NCBI RefSeq assembly: GCF_004363315.1
Contig: NZ_SNYL01000016.1
Location: 1 to 54,839, forward strand
Direction of reading: 5' to 3'
Length of the DNA stretch: 54,839 nt
From: Tepidicella xavieri
GTDB taxonomy: Bacteria > Pseudomonadota > Gammaproteobacteria > Burkholderiales > Burkholderiaceae_C
Below, in pieces: positions 38,029-46,504 of this stretch (position 1 is the stretch's first letter; each line of letters begins with the position of its first letter). The notes under the pieces were generated by a model. The model worked only from the letters and a program-made list of their open reading frames with translations. It had not been told where the DNA came from and searched no databases. The position numbers were made by a program, and so were the translations under genes.

Positions 38029-39521
38029 ACGCCCAACGTTTTATCGCCCCCAACTCGCGCGAAGCCATGGCCCAGGCCAAGGCGGTCTTTGGCGACAGCG
38101 CGGTCATCCTGTCGAGCCGATCGACGGAAAACGGGTTCGAAGTCGTGGCCACGGCCGAGGAACACCTGGCGCAGGTCGCCACCCATGCCGCCCCGGCCAC
38201 GCTGCCTGCTCGGGGCCGCAGCGAACGTTCCCGCTTGAGCCTGGAGCAGCGCGCCGCCCGGCAATTGCCGCCGTTGTCGGCCAAGTCCAGCGTGGCGCAG
38301 GACACCGAGATGCTGGCCATGAGCACGCTGTCGTTCCAGGAGTATGTGCGCGAGCGCATGCTGCGCAAGCGGCGGGAGGCGCTGCAGGGCGCTTCCCCCG
38401 CCGAGTCGCCTGCCCGCCCGGTCGTCCCGGCGCCGCCACGCACACCGCAGCAAACTCAGGCACTGGAGGGCGACATGGTGCTGCCTTTTGCCCGCCCCCA
38501 GGAGGCCGCCGCCGAGAAAAGCAAGCCGGCGGCCGCAGTGGCCGAAGCGCCTGCCAAGCCTGCGGCATCGGCCGGTGCGCGCCTGGTCGAGCAGATCGAC
38601 AACCTCAAAGCCATGATGGAGGAGCGTTTCACCACCCTGGCCTGGATGGGGCAGGCCAAGCAAAGCCCGATCCAGTCGAGTTTGCTGCTCAAGCTGATCC
38701 GCGCCGGCTACTCCCCCACCGTGGCCCGGGCTGTGATGGAACGCCTGCCCGAGCGCTATGGCGCCGCCGACGCCTTCCGCTGGACGCAGGAAGTGCTGGC
38801 GCGTAATTTGCGCACCAACCGAGACGCCGGGCAACTCTGCGACGAAGGCGGGGTGTTTGCCTTGGTCGGCTCCACCGGCGTGGGCAAGACCACGACCGCC
38901 GCCAAACTGGCCGCCCAATGCGTGCAGGCCTACGGGGCCAGCAGCGTCGGCCTGATCACGCTCGACACCTACCGCGTGGCGGGCTACGAGCAACTGCGTG
39001 CCTACGGCCGCATGCTGGGCGTGGTGGCCCATCTGGCGCACGATCGCGCCGCTCTGCAGGATTTGCTCGAACTGCTGGCCAACAAGCGCATGGTCATCAT
39101 CGACACGGCAGGCATCGGCCAGAAAGACCCACGCATCCAGGAAATGATGGACCTGCTGTCCGCGCCCAGCATCAAGAAGCTGCTGGTGCTCAACGCGGGC
39201 GCGCACGGTGATACCCTGGACGATGTGGTCCAGGCATACAGAGGCACGCCGTTGCATGGGGTGATCCTGACCAAGACCGACGAGGCTGCCAAGCTCGGCC
39301 CGGCGCTCGATACGCTCATCCGCCATCAGCTCGTGCTGCGCGGCTTGAGCACCGGGCAGCGGGTGCCCGAAGACTGGCAGCGCGCCGATGCCCAGGCCCT
39401 GGTGCGCCTGTCGATGGCCGGGGGGGGCAAATCGGCTTACGATCCGCAGTCGGCGGAGCTGCCCCTGTTCTTCGCCGATACCGCCCGGGGCCGGGTGCAA
39501 CTGGATGGGCGCCATGCTTGA
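38025..39521 (+). CDS. flhF: Flagellar SRP-like GTPase FlhF
   Basis: A 498-residue SRP-family GTPase that recruits early flagellar parts to the pole. The basic N-terminal region (MNAQRFIAPNSREAMAQAK) and a proline/alanine linker precede the N domain and the G domain: G1 GSTGVGKTTTAAKLA near 284, LDTYRVAGYEQLRAYGRML near 308, G3 DTAGIGQKD near 360, and TKTDEAAKLG near 413. It is coupled to flhA by an ATGA overlap. The presence of FlhF implies polar flagella. Confidence 0.97.
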   Translation: MNAQRFIAPNSREAMAQAKAVFGDSAVILSSRSTENGFEVVATAEEHLAQVATHAAPATLPARGRSERSRLSLEQRAARQLPPLSAKSSVAQDTEMLAMSTLSFQEYVRERMLRKRREALQGASPAESPARPVVPAPPRTPQQTQALEGDMVLPFARPQEAAAEKSKPAAAVAEAPAKPAASAGARLVEQIDNLKAMMEERFTTLAWMGQAKQSPIQSSLLLKLIRAGYSPTVARAVMERLPERYGAADAFRWTQEVLARNLRTNRDAGQLCDEGGVFALVGSTGVGKTTTAAKLAAQCVQAYGASSVGLITLDTYRVAGYEQLRAYGRMLGVVAHLAHDRAALQDLLELLANKRMVIIDTAGIGQKDPRIQEMMDLLSAPSIKKLLVLNAGAHGDTLDDVVQAYRGTPLHGVILTKTDEAAKLGPALDTLIRHQLVLRGLSTGQRVPEDWQRADAQALVRLSMAGGGKSAYDPQSAELPLFFADTARGRVQLDGRHA

Positions 39522-40245
39522 CCGACGCAGCGATCAGGCCGCGGGCCTGTCGGCCCTCAAGCTCCAGCCCCCCATGCGGGTGCTGCCCGTGGTGTGCAGC
39601 GCCGATGGCCATCGCTGGTCGCTGGAGCTGTTGTGGCGGCTGGAGCAGGCCTTGCAGCAACAAGGGCTGCCGGTGGCGGTGGTCGAAGGCGTGCACGGGC
39701 TGGGGCCGGCCGATGCCCGGCTTGGTCATCGGCGGGTGTTGCAGCGCTGGTTGCGCGGTGTGCCCGAAGGCTCGGTCGTGTTGCTCCACGCCCCCCTGGA
39801 AGCTCAGGCCGTGTTGCTGGCCGACAGCACCGCCCGCCCCCTGATCCCACTGACCGGCGCGCCCGCTGCCTTGGTGCAAGCCTACAACGCCACCAAAGTG
39901 CTGTGGCAGGTGGCGGGGCTGTGGCCCGTGGTGCTGGCCTTGCAGGAAGCGGGTAGCGGCGTGCAGCCGGGCCGCCTGGAAGCGGCTGCCCAGTCTTTGC
40001 TGCAGGGTTGCGAACGCCATCTCGGACGGGTTCCCCCCGTCTGGCCGCTGGGGTATGATTCTGCGGCGAGCGGGGCTCAGATGGACGCCGACGAATCCTG
40101 TGTGCTCAAGGTGCTGGATACGGCACTGGTGCTGGAAGATCCTGAGAACCGATCCCATGTTGACGACCTGCCCGAGCGTTGCCCGCCCTCAGCCGCCGAT
40201 CAGACCATCGGAGTTTCAGATGTACACCGCCAAAGGCACGCTTGA
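39514..40245 (+). CDS. FlhG/FleN-like protein lacking the P-loop
   Basis: A 243-residue protein in the slot between flhF and fliA where FlhG (FleN, a MinD-type ATPase limiting flagellar number) is usually encoded. The N-terminus has SDQAAGLSAL (D7, Q8, A9), close to the DQAxxLR motif by which FlhG helices activate FlhF. The first strand, MRVLPVVCSADGHRWS, is followed by no KGGVGKT Walker A, and no MinD switch motifs are visible. So it probably keeps the FlhF contact but not ATP binding. The ATG at 39514 overlaps the flhF end by eight bases; an ATG three codons earlier is possible. Its last 26 bases overlap fliA. Family assignment rests on position and the N-terminal motif. Confidence 0.65.
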   Translation: MLDRRSDQAAGLSALKLQPPMRVLPVVCSADGHRWSLELLWRLEQALQQQGLPVAVVEGVHGLGPADARLGHRRVLQRWLRGVPEGSVVLLHAPLEAQAVLLADSTARPLIPLTGAPAALVQAYNATKVLWQVAGLWPVVLALQEAGSGVQPGRLEAAAQSLLQGCERHLGRVPPVWPLGYDSAASGAQMDADESCVLKVLDTALVLEDPENRSHVDDLPERCPPSAADQTIGVSDVHRQRHA

Positions 40246-40939
40246 CCGGGACGCCCAACTGCGCAAGTACAGCCCTCTGGTTCATCGTCTGGCTCATCAC
40301 CTGGTGGCGAAGTTGCCCGCGAGCGTGGAGGTGGATGACCTGATCCAGGTCGGCATGATCGGCCTGACCGAAGCGCTGGCCCGCTTCGAGCCCTCCCAAG
40401 GCGTGCAGTTCGAGACTTTTGCCAGCCAGCGCATCCGTGGTGCCATGCTCGACGAATTGCGCGATGGCGACTGGATGTCGCGTGGCTCGCGCAAGCTGCA
40501 GAAAGACATCGAGCTGGCGGTGCAGCGGCTGGAGCAGCGCCTGCAGCGCTCGCCCAAGGAGTCTGAAATCGCCAAGGAACTGGGCATGACCCTGGCCGAG
40601 TACCAGGAAGCGTTGGCACGCGTGCGCGGCACCCAGCTCGTCTATCTGGAGGACCTCGGGGCCAAGGGCGAGGACGACGACCATTTCCTGGACCGCTTCC
40701 TGCCCGTCGATGCCCAGGCAGACCCGGAGGCGTTGCTCAGTGACCAGCGCATGCGCGAGGCGCTGGTCGAAGCCATCAAAAAGCTGCCCGAACGCGAGCA
40801 GTACGTGATGAGCATGTACTATGAGCACGACATGAACCTCAAGGAAATCGCTGCCGTGCTGGGGGTGACCGAGTCGCGCGTGAGCCAACTCCACAGCCAA
40901 TCCATCGCCCGGCTGCGGGCGAAGCTGCGCGATCACTGA
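40220..40939 (+). CDS. fliA: Flagellar sigma factor 28
   Basis: A 239-residue sigma factor that directs transcription of late flagellar and chemotaxis genes. Region 2 (DDLIQVGMIGLTEALARFEPSQGVQFETFASQRIRGAMLDELR, ends shown) and region 4 (LKEIAAVLGVTESRVSQLHSQSIARLR) are clear; region 1 is reduced as in all FliA. A CGGAG site lies about seven bases before the ATG. It overlaps the FlhG-like gene by 26 bases. Promoters of its type are seen here before motA and flgM, and its anti-sigma factor gene flgM faces it from the right. Confidence 0.98.
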   Translation: MYTAKGTLDRDAQLRKYSPLVHRLAHHLVAKLPASVEVDDLIQVGMIGLTEALARFEPSQGVQFETFASQRIRGAMLDELRDGDWMSRGSRKLQKDIELAVQRLEQRLQRSPKESEIAKELGMTLAEYQEALARVRGTQLVYLEDLGAKGEDDDHFLDRFLPVDAQADPEALLSDQRMREALVEAIKKLPEREQYVMSMYYEHDMNLKEIAAVLGVTESRVSQLHSQSIARLRAKLRDH

Positions 40940-40964
40940 AAAAACCACTGCCGCCAGCGCCCGT

Positions 40965-40979
40965 CCAGCAATAGGCTGG
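40965..40979. terminator. Possible shared terminator between fliA and flgN
   Basis: CCAGC (40965-40969) and GCTGG (40975-40979) form a hairpin in the convergent gap. On the minus strand a T-run (TTTTTT) follows about 20 bases later; on the plus strand only GTTT follows. Weak. Confidence 0.3.
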
Positions 40980-41014
40980 TCGCGCTGTTTGCGGCCGGGC
41001 GGGAAGCGGCGCTT

Positions 41015-41413
41015 TCAGGCTTTCAGGTAGCCACTGCCCGGGCCACCGGTACCCAGGCCTTTGCCACCCAGGCGGCTGTAAGCCTTGACCTGGTCCTGCG
41101 GGAAGAGCACGGCCAAGGCACGCTGCGCCTGCGCCGACAGACGGGTGTTGAGCGTCAGCAACTGCTCGATGGCGGCGCCTACCTGCCGCACCTGGGCGAT
41201 CACTTCACCGGGGGGGCGCTCGGCCGTCAGGGCGCGGGCCAGCGCCGGTTGTGCCGTGGCCAGAGTGTCGGCCAATGCGGAAAGCTGTTGGAGGAAGGCG
41301 TCGGCATCCGAGCTGCCGATGCTGTCCAAGGCGGCCTGCTGAGCGGCAGCCACGGCGGCCTGCAAGGCCGTCAATTGGTGGGAAACGTCAGACCAGTCGC
41401 TTGGCCCGGTCAT
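41015..41413 (-). CDS. flgN: Flagellar chaperone FlgN
   Basis: A 132-residue mostly helical protein that escorts FlgK and FlgL to the export gate. The alanine, glutamine and leucine-rich heptad-like pattern, a leucine-rich LLTLNTRLSAQAQRAL stretch near 88-103 and a glycine-rich tail (GGKGLGTGGPGSGYLKA) are what one sees in betaproteobacterial FlgN. Its start overlaps the flgM stop (ATGA), the universal flgM-flgN order, which is the main support. Confidence 0.88.
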   Translation of the reverse strand: MTGPSDWSDVSHQLTALQAAVAAAQQAALDSIGSSDADAFLQQLSALADTLATAQPALARALTAERPPGEVIAQVRQVGAAIEQLLTLNTRLSAQAQRALAVLFPQDQVKAYSRLGGKGLGTGGPGSGYLKA

Positions 41414-41766
41414 TTGAGCGGGTTGTTGCTGGCCACGGACGGCCCGGCACTGGCCACGCTGAGCATTTCGCGGGCATTGGCCAGCAATTTGTCGGCAATC
41501 GCTTCGGCGTTGACCGAGAATGAGCCGTTTTGGATGGCCATGCGCATGGCCTCGACTTTTTCTGCGTTGAAAACGTCGGTGCCCGAGCGTGCGACGTTGT
41601 TGGTCATGGTCTGGGTGACCGGCGACAGCTTGACTTCGACGCTGCTGCTGCCTTGGGGGGCCGCCGACGCCGCATTCGGTGCAGGCACGGCTGCGCGATC
41701 CACGGACTTGATGGGGCCGGTGGATGCCGCTGTGACGGACTTGTCTGGCAGGCTGTTGACGTTCAT
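41410..41766 (-). CDS. flgM: Anti-sigma-28 factor FlgM
   Basis: A 118-residue inhibitor that binds FliA until it is exported through the finished hook. The C-terminal half holds the sigma-binding helices (DVFNAEKVEAMRMAIQNGSFSVNAEAIADKLLANAREML), while the N-terminal half is disordered and rich in A, S and P, as expected for an exported unfolded protein. The ATG at 41766 has GGAGAG four bases upstream; an in-frame ATG at 41778 precedes that site and is less likely. It has its own sigma28-like promoter, so it is also made late. Confidence 0.95.
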   Translation of the reverse strand: MNVNSLPDKSVTAASTGPIKSVDRAAVPAPNAASAAPQGSSSVEVKLSPVTQTMTNNVARSGTDVFNAEKVEAMRMAIQNGSFSVNAEAIADKLLANAREMLSVASAGPSVASNNPLK

Positions 41767-41805
41767 GACACTCTCCATGCCCTGGCAAAGGGGCGCTTGA
41801 GAGCT

Positions 41806-41832
41806 TTATCGACCAAACATGAGCGGACTTTA
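41806..41832 (-). promoter_or_regulatory. Sigma28 promoter of flgM-flgN
   Basis: On the minus strand TAAAGTCC (41832-41825) and GTCGATAA (41813-41806) are separated by exactly 11 bases. This matches the sigma28 consensus TAAAGTTT-N11-GCCGATAA at 13 of 16 positions. It lies 40 bases before the flgM ATG, between flgA and flgM. Confidence 0.85.
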
Positions 41833-41866
41833 ACCCTTTTTTGGAAAATGCGGCGTCAGTTTTTCG

Positions 41867-42655
41867 TCACAGCGCGATCTCGACGGTTTCGGCGTCGAGC
41901 ACCGTGCCGGTGAGTACCTTGCGGTTGGGCATGCGCACCCGGGCGGTCTGACCCAAGTGGCCGTGGGTGAGTGCCGCGCCGGTGGCCGTCAGGGTGAAGC
42001 CCTGCCCGCGTACCAGCACCCGCACCTGGCTGCCGGCGGTGAAGACCTGGGGGGGACGCACCATGCCCTGACGCAACACCTGGCCCGGCAGCAGGTGCCG
42101 GGTGGCTTCATTGCCCAGCCAATCCTCGGGGCGGGCCAGCACCGGGGTGATGCTGTCGGTCCAGTCCACCTCGATCGGCTCCACATCGTCGGCGCTCAGG
42201 GGGGTGCCTGCTGGCACGGGCTGCCGCACCGCCCAGGCCGGCCCCCAAACACGCACATGGATGGGCAGAAACACGTTCCACGGCGTGGGGCCTTCGGCGC
42301 AACGCAAGCCAATGCGCGAGCGTCCCCACAGCCGGGTGCCGGCTGGCAGATACGGCTCTACCCGGGCGCAGGGGGCCAGGCGCAACCGGCTGTCCAGCGC
42401 GCCGACTTCGATTTCCGGGCGCAGTGGCAAGGGGCCAGTCTGCTGGGCGGCGATTTGCTGTTCGATCCAGTCCTGGGCCTGGCGCGTCCAGGCCGCCGTG
42501 GCGGCCGGGGCGGGTTGGGCCCACGCCGCAGGCACCCATGCTGCGCCGAGGAGCCACCCGAGCCAGGCCATCCCTCGGGCGATCAGCGCCCAACCGCCCC
42601 GGGTGGCGGGGCGATGCGGGGCGGGGCGGGCGATGGAAGGCATGGCATTCGTCAT
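41867..42655 (-). CDS. flgA: Flagellar P-ring chaperone FlgA
   Basis: A 262-residue periplasmic protein that assists assembly of the FlgI P ring. A signal peptide (hydrophobic WLGWLLGAAWVPAAWA, cleavage near residue 48 after a long basic leader) precedes the SAF-like and C-terminal beta domains: RQPVPAGTPLSADDVEPIEVDW near 140-165 and the end RVRMPNRKVLTGTVLDAETVEIAL. The ATG at 42655 has GGGAGCCAGG just upstream; ATGs at 42667 and 42643 are alternatives. It is divergent from flgB across 157 bases. Confidence 0.95.
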   Translation of the reverse strand: MTNAMPSIARPAPHRPATRGGWALIARGMAWLGWLLGAAWVPAAWAQPAPAATAAWTRQAQDWIEQQIAAQQTGPLPLRPEIEVGALDSRLRLAPCARVEPYLPAGTRLWGRSRIGLRCAEGPTPWNVFLPIHVRVWGPAWAVRQPVPAGTPLSADDVEPIEVDWTDSITPVLARPEDWLGNEATRHLLPGQVLRQGMVRPPQVFTAGSQVRVLVRGQGFTLTATGAALTHGHLGQTARVRMPNRKVLTGTVLDAETVEIAL

Positions 42656-42744
42656 CCTGGCTCCCAACTTTAGCGCCGCAAGGCTGGGGTGAAGCCTGGA
42701 AATGGCGTGGCTTGACCGGGCTTTTCAGGGCATGGCGCGGCCTC

Positions 42745-42759
42745 AAGTTTTTGACAATC
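42745..42759 (+). promoter_or_regulatory. Motif in the flgA-flgB gap, with a -35-like hexamer
   Basis: AAGTTTTTGACAATC contains TTGACA, a perfect sigma70 -35, 54 bases before flgB. No good -10 follows at 17 bases. A near-identical motif lies before flgI. It may belong to the class II flagellar promoter of flgBCDEF. Confidence 0.4.
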
Positions 42760-42812
42760 TGGGCATCGGGGTGATGTGTGGCCCCGGCGTCCAGACCCTC
42801 CAGGAGGTGCCC

Positions 42813-43241
42813 ATGATCGAACGACTGACCCAGCGCATGGAGTTTTTCTCCAACGTGCTGCAGTTGCGTGCGCATCGCCAGCAGGTGATCGCCAGCAACA
42901 TCGCCAATGCGGACACGCCCGGCTATGCCGCGCGGGATTTCGATTTCAAGGCCGCCATCCAGGACGCCGTGCGCAACCCGGCCGAATGGCGGGCCGGTGC
43001 CATGCCGTTGCTGGCCGGCAGCGACGCCCGGCATCTGCGCACCGTCACCAGCGCCGGCGGGGTGGCCGAGCGCACCCGTGTGGCTTATACCGTGCAGACC
43101 CAACCCAGCCTCGATGGCAACAGCGTGGACATGGACCAGCAGCGGGCCAACTTCATTGACAACGCCATCCAGTATGAGTCCACGCTGCGCTTCATCAACG
43201 GGCACGTGCGCACCATGCTCAGCGCCATCCAAGGGCAGTGA
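42813..43241 (+). CDS. flgB: Flagellar rod protein FlgB
   Basis: A 142-residue proximal rod subunit. The [22 protein letters not shown] motif near 28-50 is the rod/hook family signature and the C-terminal [24 protein letters not shown] helix completes the coiled coil. Length is normal. A perfect AGGAGG lies at 42802-42807. It leads the eleven-gene flgB-L series. Confidence 0.97.
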   Translation: MIERLTQRMEFFSNVLQLRAHRQQVIASNIANADTPGYAARDFDFKAAIQDAVRNPAEWRAGAMPLLAGSDARHLRTVTSAGGVAERTRVAYTVQTQPSLDGNSVDMDQQRANFIDNAIQYESTLRFINGHVRTMLSAIQGQ

Positions 43242-43252
43242 GGAGAACGATC

Positions 43253-43660
43253 ATGTCGATGTTCACCATTTTCGGGGTTTCGGGCAGCGCCATCAGCGCC
43301 CAGGCCCAGCGCCTGAACACCGTGGCCAGCAATCTGGCCAATGCCGATGCGGTCGCCGGCCCCGACGGGCAGGCCTACCGGGCGCGGCAGGTGGTGTTCC
43401 AGACCGTGCCGATGGGCAACAACCCCGCTTCGGCCGGGGTGAAGGTGCAAAACATCATCGAGAGCGAAGCACCCAACCGACGCGTGTTCAATCCCCAGCA
43501 CCCCAGCGCCGACGCCGAGGGCTACGTCACCCACTCGAACGTCAATCCGGTGGAGGAAATGGTCAACATGATTTCGGCCTCTCGCTCCTACCAGAACAAC
43601 GTGGAGGTGATGAATACCGCCAAGTCTTTGCTGCTCAAGACGCTGCAAATGGGGCAATGA
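43253..43660 (+). CDS. flgC: Flagellar rod protein FlgC
   Basis: A 135-residue proximal rod subunit with the signature [30 protein letters not shown] near 20-49 and the C-terminal [34 protein letters not shown] helix. The ATG at 43253 is preceded by GAGGAGAACG. It follows flgB after 11 bases and is of normal length. Confidence 0.97.
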   Translation: MSMFTIFGVSGSAISAQAQRLNTVASNLANADAVAGPDGQAYRARQVVFQTVPMGNNPASAGVKVQNIIESEAPNRRVFNPQHPSADAEGYVTHSNVNPVEEMVNMISASRSYQNNVEVMNTAKSLLLKTLQMGQ

Positions 43661-43682
43661 AGCCGCCTGAGAGGATCGCACC

Positions 43683-44339
43683 ATGTTCATGACCCCTTTG
43701 AGCAACAGCGAGATCGACGCTTACAACGCCCGTGGCGGCGCACAGGCCGACGCGGCCGACCCTCAAGCCGCGCAGGACCGGTTCCTGAAACTGTTCATCG
43801 CCCAGTTGAGCAACCAAGACCCGCTCAACCCGCTGGACAACGCGCAGATGACGACCCAGATGGCCCAGATCAACACGGTCACGGGCATCCAGCAGGTGAA
43901 TCAGACCCTCAAGAGCCTGGCCGAGCAGTTCGGCATGGCGCAGGGGTTGCAGGGCGCGGCGTTGATCGGCCGCCATGTGGTGGCGCAAGGCAACGCGCTG
44001 GCGGTGGAGGAGGGCACGGCCCGAGGCAGCTTCAGCCTGAGCCAGCCGGCCGACAGCGTGCGCGTGGACATTCTGGCGACTTCGGGCGAGGTGATCGGCT
44101 CCGTCGATCTGGGGCCGCGCAGCGCCGGCATGCACAACTTCGAGTGGCCCATTGGCAGCGTGGACCCGGCGCGTGTGGGCGGCATGCAGATCAGCGCGAC
44201 CCGAGCCGGCCAGAGCATCACGGCAGTGCCGCTGGCGCGCCAGCGCGTCGAGTCGGTGGCCATGATCGACGGGGCGCTGCGCATGCGCACCAGTGGCGGC
44301 ATGACGCTGTCGTACCAGCAGGTTCTGGCTTTCCTCTGA
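43683..44339 (+). CDS. flgD: Hook cap scaffold protein FlgD
   Basis: A 218-residue protein that caps the growing hook and is later replaced by FlgK. The N-terminal region holds DRFLKLFIAQLSNQDPLNPLDNAQMTTQMAQINTVTGIQQVN near 33-75 (ends shown), and the C-terminal half has the FlgD Tudor/FnIII-like strands ending MTLSYQQVLAFL. ATGs at 43683 and 43689 are both possible; the first follows GAGAGGATCGCACC at a usable distance. Confidence 0.96.
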   Translation: MFMTPLSNSEIDAYNARGGAQADAADPQAAQDRFLKLFIAQLSNQDPLNPLDNAQMTTQMAQINTVTGIQQVNQTLKSLAEQFGMAQGLQGAALIGRHVVAQGNALAVEEGTARGSFSLSQPADSVRVDILATSGEVIGSVDLGPRSAGMHNFEWPIGSVDPARVGGMQISATRAGQSITAVPLARQRVESVAMIDGALRMRTSGGMTLSYQQVLAFL

Positions 44340-44369
44340 GGCCACCCCCCTTTCCCACAGGAGCACACC

Positions 44370-45707
44370 ATGAGTTTCCAAACCGGACTGTCCGGCCTCA
44401 ACGCTTCGGCCCGCAACCTCGACGTGATCGGGCACAACATCGCCAATGCCAACACCACGGGCATGAAGGCCTCGCGCGCGGAATTTGCCGAGGTGTATGC
44501 GTCCTCGCTCGGTGCCACCGGCGGGGCCAACTATGGCATTGGGGTGCAAGTGGCCACCGTGGCGCAGTTGTTCACCCAAGGTAATTTGAAAATCACCGGC
44601 AACCAGTTGGACCTGGCCATCAACGGCAGCGGGTTCTTTCAGGTCCGTTCGACGGACGGCTCGGTGCTTTACACGCGCAACGGTGAGTTCAAGCTGGACC
44701 GGGACGGCTACATCATCACCAACAACGGCTCGCGCTTGCAAGGCTTCCCGACCAACGAATCCGGGGTGCGCACCAGCGTGGTTCCCCAGGATCTGGTGCT
44801 GCCCACGGGGTCGGTGATCGATCCGCGGCGCACGGGGGGCAACCCCGACCCGGCTTTGCAGGGGATGTTTTTGACCGCCAATCTGGATGCGCGCAGCGAA
44901 CCTCAAGTCGTCGCGCCCGCCGTCAGTGCCAGCTTCCCGTTGAGCGAGGGCCAGAAAACCTACGGCACCGCGACCAATGTGTATGACTCGCAAGGCGTCC
45001 CGATTCCGGTGCAGTTGTATTTCATCAAATTGCCAGCCGCCAACGAATGGCAGGTGGTGGCCAGTGCCGATAACGGGGTCTCCGGACAGAATTTGGGCAC
45101 CATCACCTTTGATGCGGCAGGGCGGGTGGCTTCGTTCCTGGGGTCGGACGGGACGACGCCAGCGCTTGATGAGATCACCGTAGAGGCGGGTACCGGTGCT
45201 GCCAATGTCGTATATACGGGCAATGCCCAGTCACCCAGCGATGGCACGCTGACTTTCCCGTTGCGCCTGGGCGACGCCACAGCCGGCTACACCCTGACCC
45301 AATTTGGCAGCAAGTTCGGGGTGTTCGATCTGCGGCAGGACGGTTATGCCTCTGGCGAACTGACGTCCATCGACATCGGCGAGAACGGGGTGATCCTGGC
45401 CCGCTATTCCAACGGTGTCTCGATTGCCGAGGGGCAGGTGGCGCTGGGCAACTTCCGCAATTTGCAGGGTTTGCAACCCATCAACGGCGGCTACTGGTCG
45501 GAGACGATCGCCTCTGGCCCCGTGGTGTTGGGGGGGCCGCTGGAAGGCCGGCTGGGCCTGGTGCGCCAGAGCTCGCTGGAAGAATCGAACGTGGACTTGA
45601 CGCAGGAGCTGGTCAACATGATCGTGGCGCAGCGCGCCTATCAGGCCAACGCCCAGACCATCAAGACCCAGGACCAGGTCCAGCAGACGCTGGTGAACCT
45701 GCGCTGA
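44370..45707 (+). CDS. flgE: Flagellar hook protein FlgE
   Basis: A 445-residue hook subunit. It has the N-terminal rod motif (GLSGLNASARNLDVIGHNIANANTTGMKASR near 6-36, ends shown), the INGSGFFQV segment, and the C-terminal ESNVDLTQELVNMIVAQRAYQANAQTIKTQDQ helix. The central domains are of ordinary size for betaproteobacteria. AGGAG lies upstream of the ATG. It is 30 bases after flgD. Confidence 0.98.
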   Translation: MSFQTGLSGLNASARNLDVIGHNIANANTTGMKASRAEFAEVYASSLGATGGANYGIGVQVATVAQLFTQGNLKITGNQLDLAINGSGFFQVRSTDGSVLYTRNGEFKLDRDGYIITNNGSRLQGFPTNESGVRTSVVPQDLVLPTGSVIDPRRTGGNPDPALQGMFLTANLDARSEPQVVAPAVSASFPLSEGQKTYGTATNVYDSQGVPIPVQLYFIKLPAANEWQVVASADNGVSGQNLGTITFDAAGRVASFLGSDGTTPALDEITVEAGTGAANVVYTGNAQSPSDGTLTFPLRLGDATAGYTLTQFGSKFGVFDLRQDGYASGELTSIDIGENGVILARYSNGVSIAEGQVALGNFRNLQGLQPINGGYWSETIASGPVVLGGPLEGRLGLVRQSSLEESNVDLTQELVNMIVAQRAYQANAQTIKTQDQVQQTLVNLR

Positions 45708-45732
45708 AGCGGATCGTCATAGGGGGTGAGCG

Positions 45733-46476
45733 ATGGACCGCGTGATCTACACGGCATTGTCGGGCGCGAATGCGGCCATGCACCGGCAGCAGGTGCTTTC
45801 GCACAACCTGGCCAACGTGAGCACCAATGGCTTTCGGGCCGAGCTGGCCACGTTCCGTTCGGTGCCGCTGCGCGGCGAGGGGGCGACGACGCGCGCCTTT
45901 GCGCTAGAAGCCACGGCCGGGCATCTGGATACGCCCGGCACGCTCACCAGCACCGGGCGCAACTTGGATGTGGCCGCGGTCGGGCGGGCGTATTTCGCCA
46001 TCCAGGCGCTCGACGGCACCGAAGCCTATACCCGTGCCGGCGCCTTGCAAGTGTCGGCCCAGGGGCAACTGGTGGGCCATGCCGGGCTGCCCATGCTCGA
46101 TGACGCGGGCGCGCCCATCAACATCCCTGACAACGCCCGTGTCACCATCGGGCGCGATGGAACCGTCTCGGCCCGCGTGGGTGACGAGGCGCCCCAGGTG
46201 CTGGGCCGGCTCAAGCTGGTCACGCCCGATGACGAGGCGCAGCGGCTCGTGCGCGGCGACGATGGCCTGTTTCGCAGTGTCGATGGGGCGCCGCTGCCGG
46301 CCGATCCGGCGGCCACGCTGGCCGATGGCATGCTGGAGGGCTCCAACGTCAACGCGGTCGAAGCGATGGTGGGCCTGATTGCCGTGCAGCGGCAGTACGA
46401 GTTGCAGATGCGCATGCTCCAGAACGCCGAAAAGAACGACCAGACCGCCAGCCAGCTGCTGGGGCTGGGTGGCTGA
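45733..46476 (+). CDS. flgF: Flagellar rod protein FlgF
   Basis: A 247-residue proximal rod subunit, starting [20 protein letters not shown], typical of FlgF, with the [17 protein letters not shown] motif and the C-terminal [35 protein letters not shown] helix. It shares these ends with FlgG and FlgE, as all axial proteins do, but the start and size assign it to FlgF. A GGGGGTGAG site precedes the ATG. Confidence 0.97.
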   Translation: MDRVIYTALSGANAAMHRQQVLSHNLANVSTNGFRAELATFRSVPLRGEGATTRAFALEATAGHLDTPGTLTSTGRNLDVAAVGRAYFAIQALDGTEAYTRAGALQVSAQGQLVGHAGLPMLDDAGAPINIPDNARVTIGRDGTVSARVGDEAPQVLGRLKLVTPDDEAQRLVRGDDGLFRSVDGAPLPADPAATLADGMLEGSNVNAVEAMVGLIAVQRQYELQMRMLQNAEKNDQTASQLLGLGG

Positions 46477-46504
46477 ACCTCCGCACGCTGAAAGGAGCGT
46501 CGTG

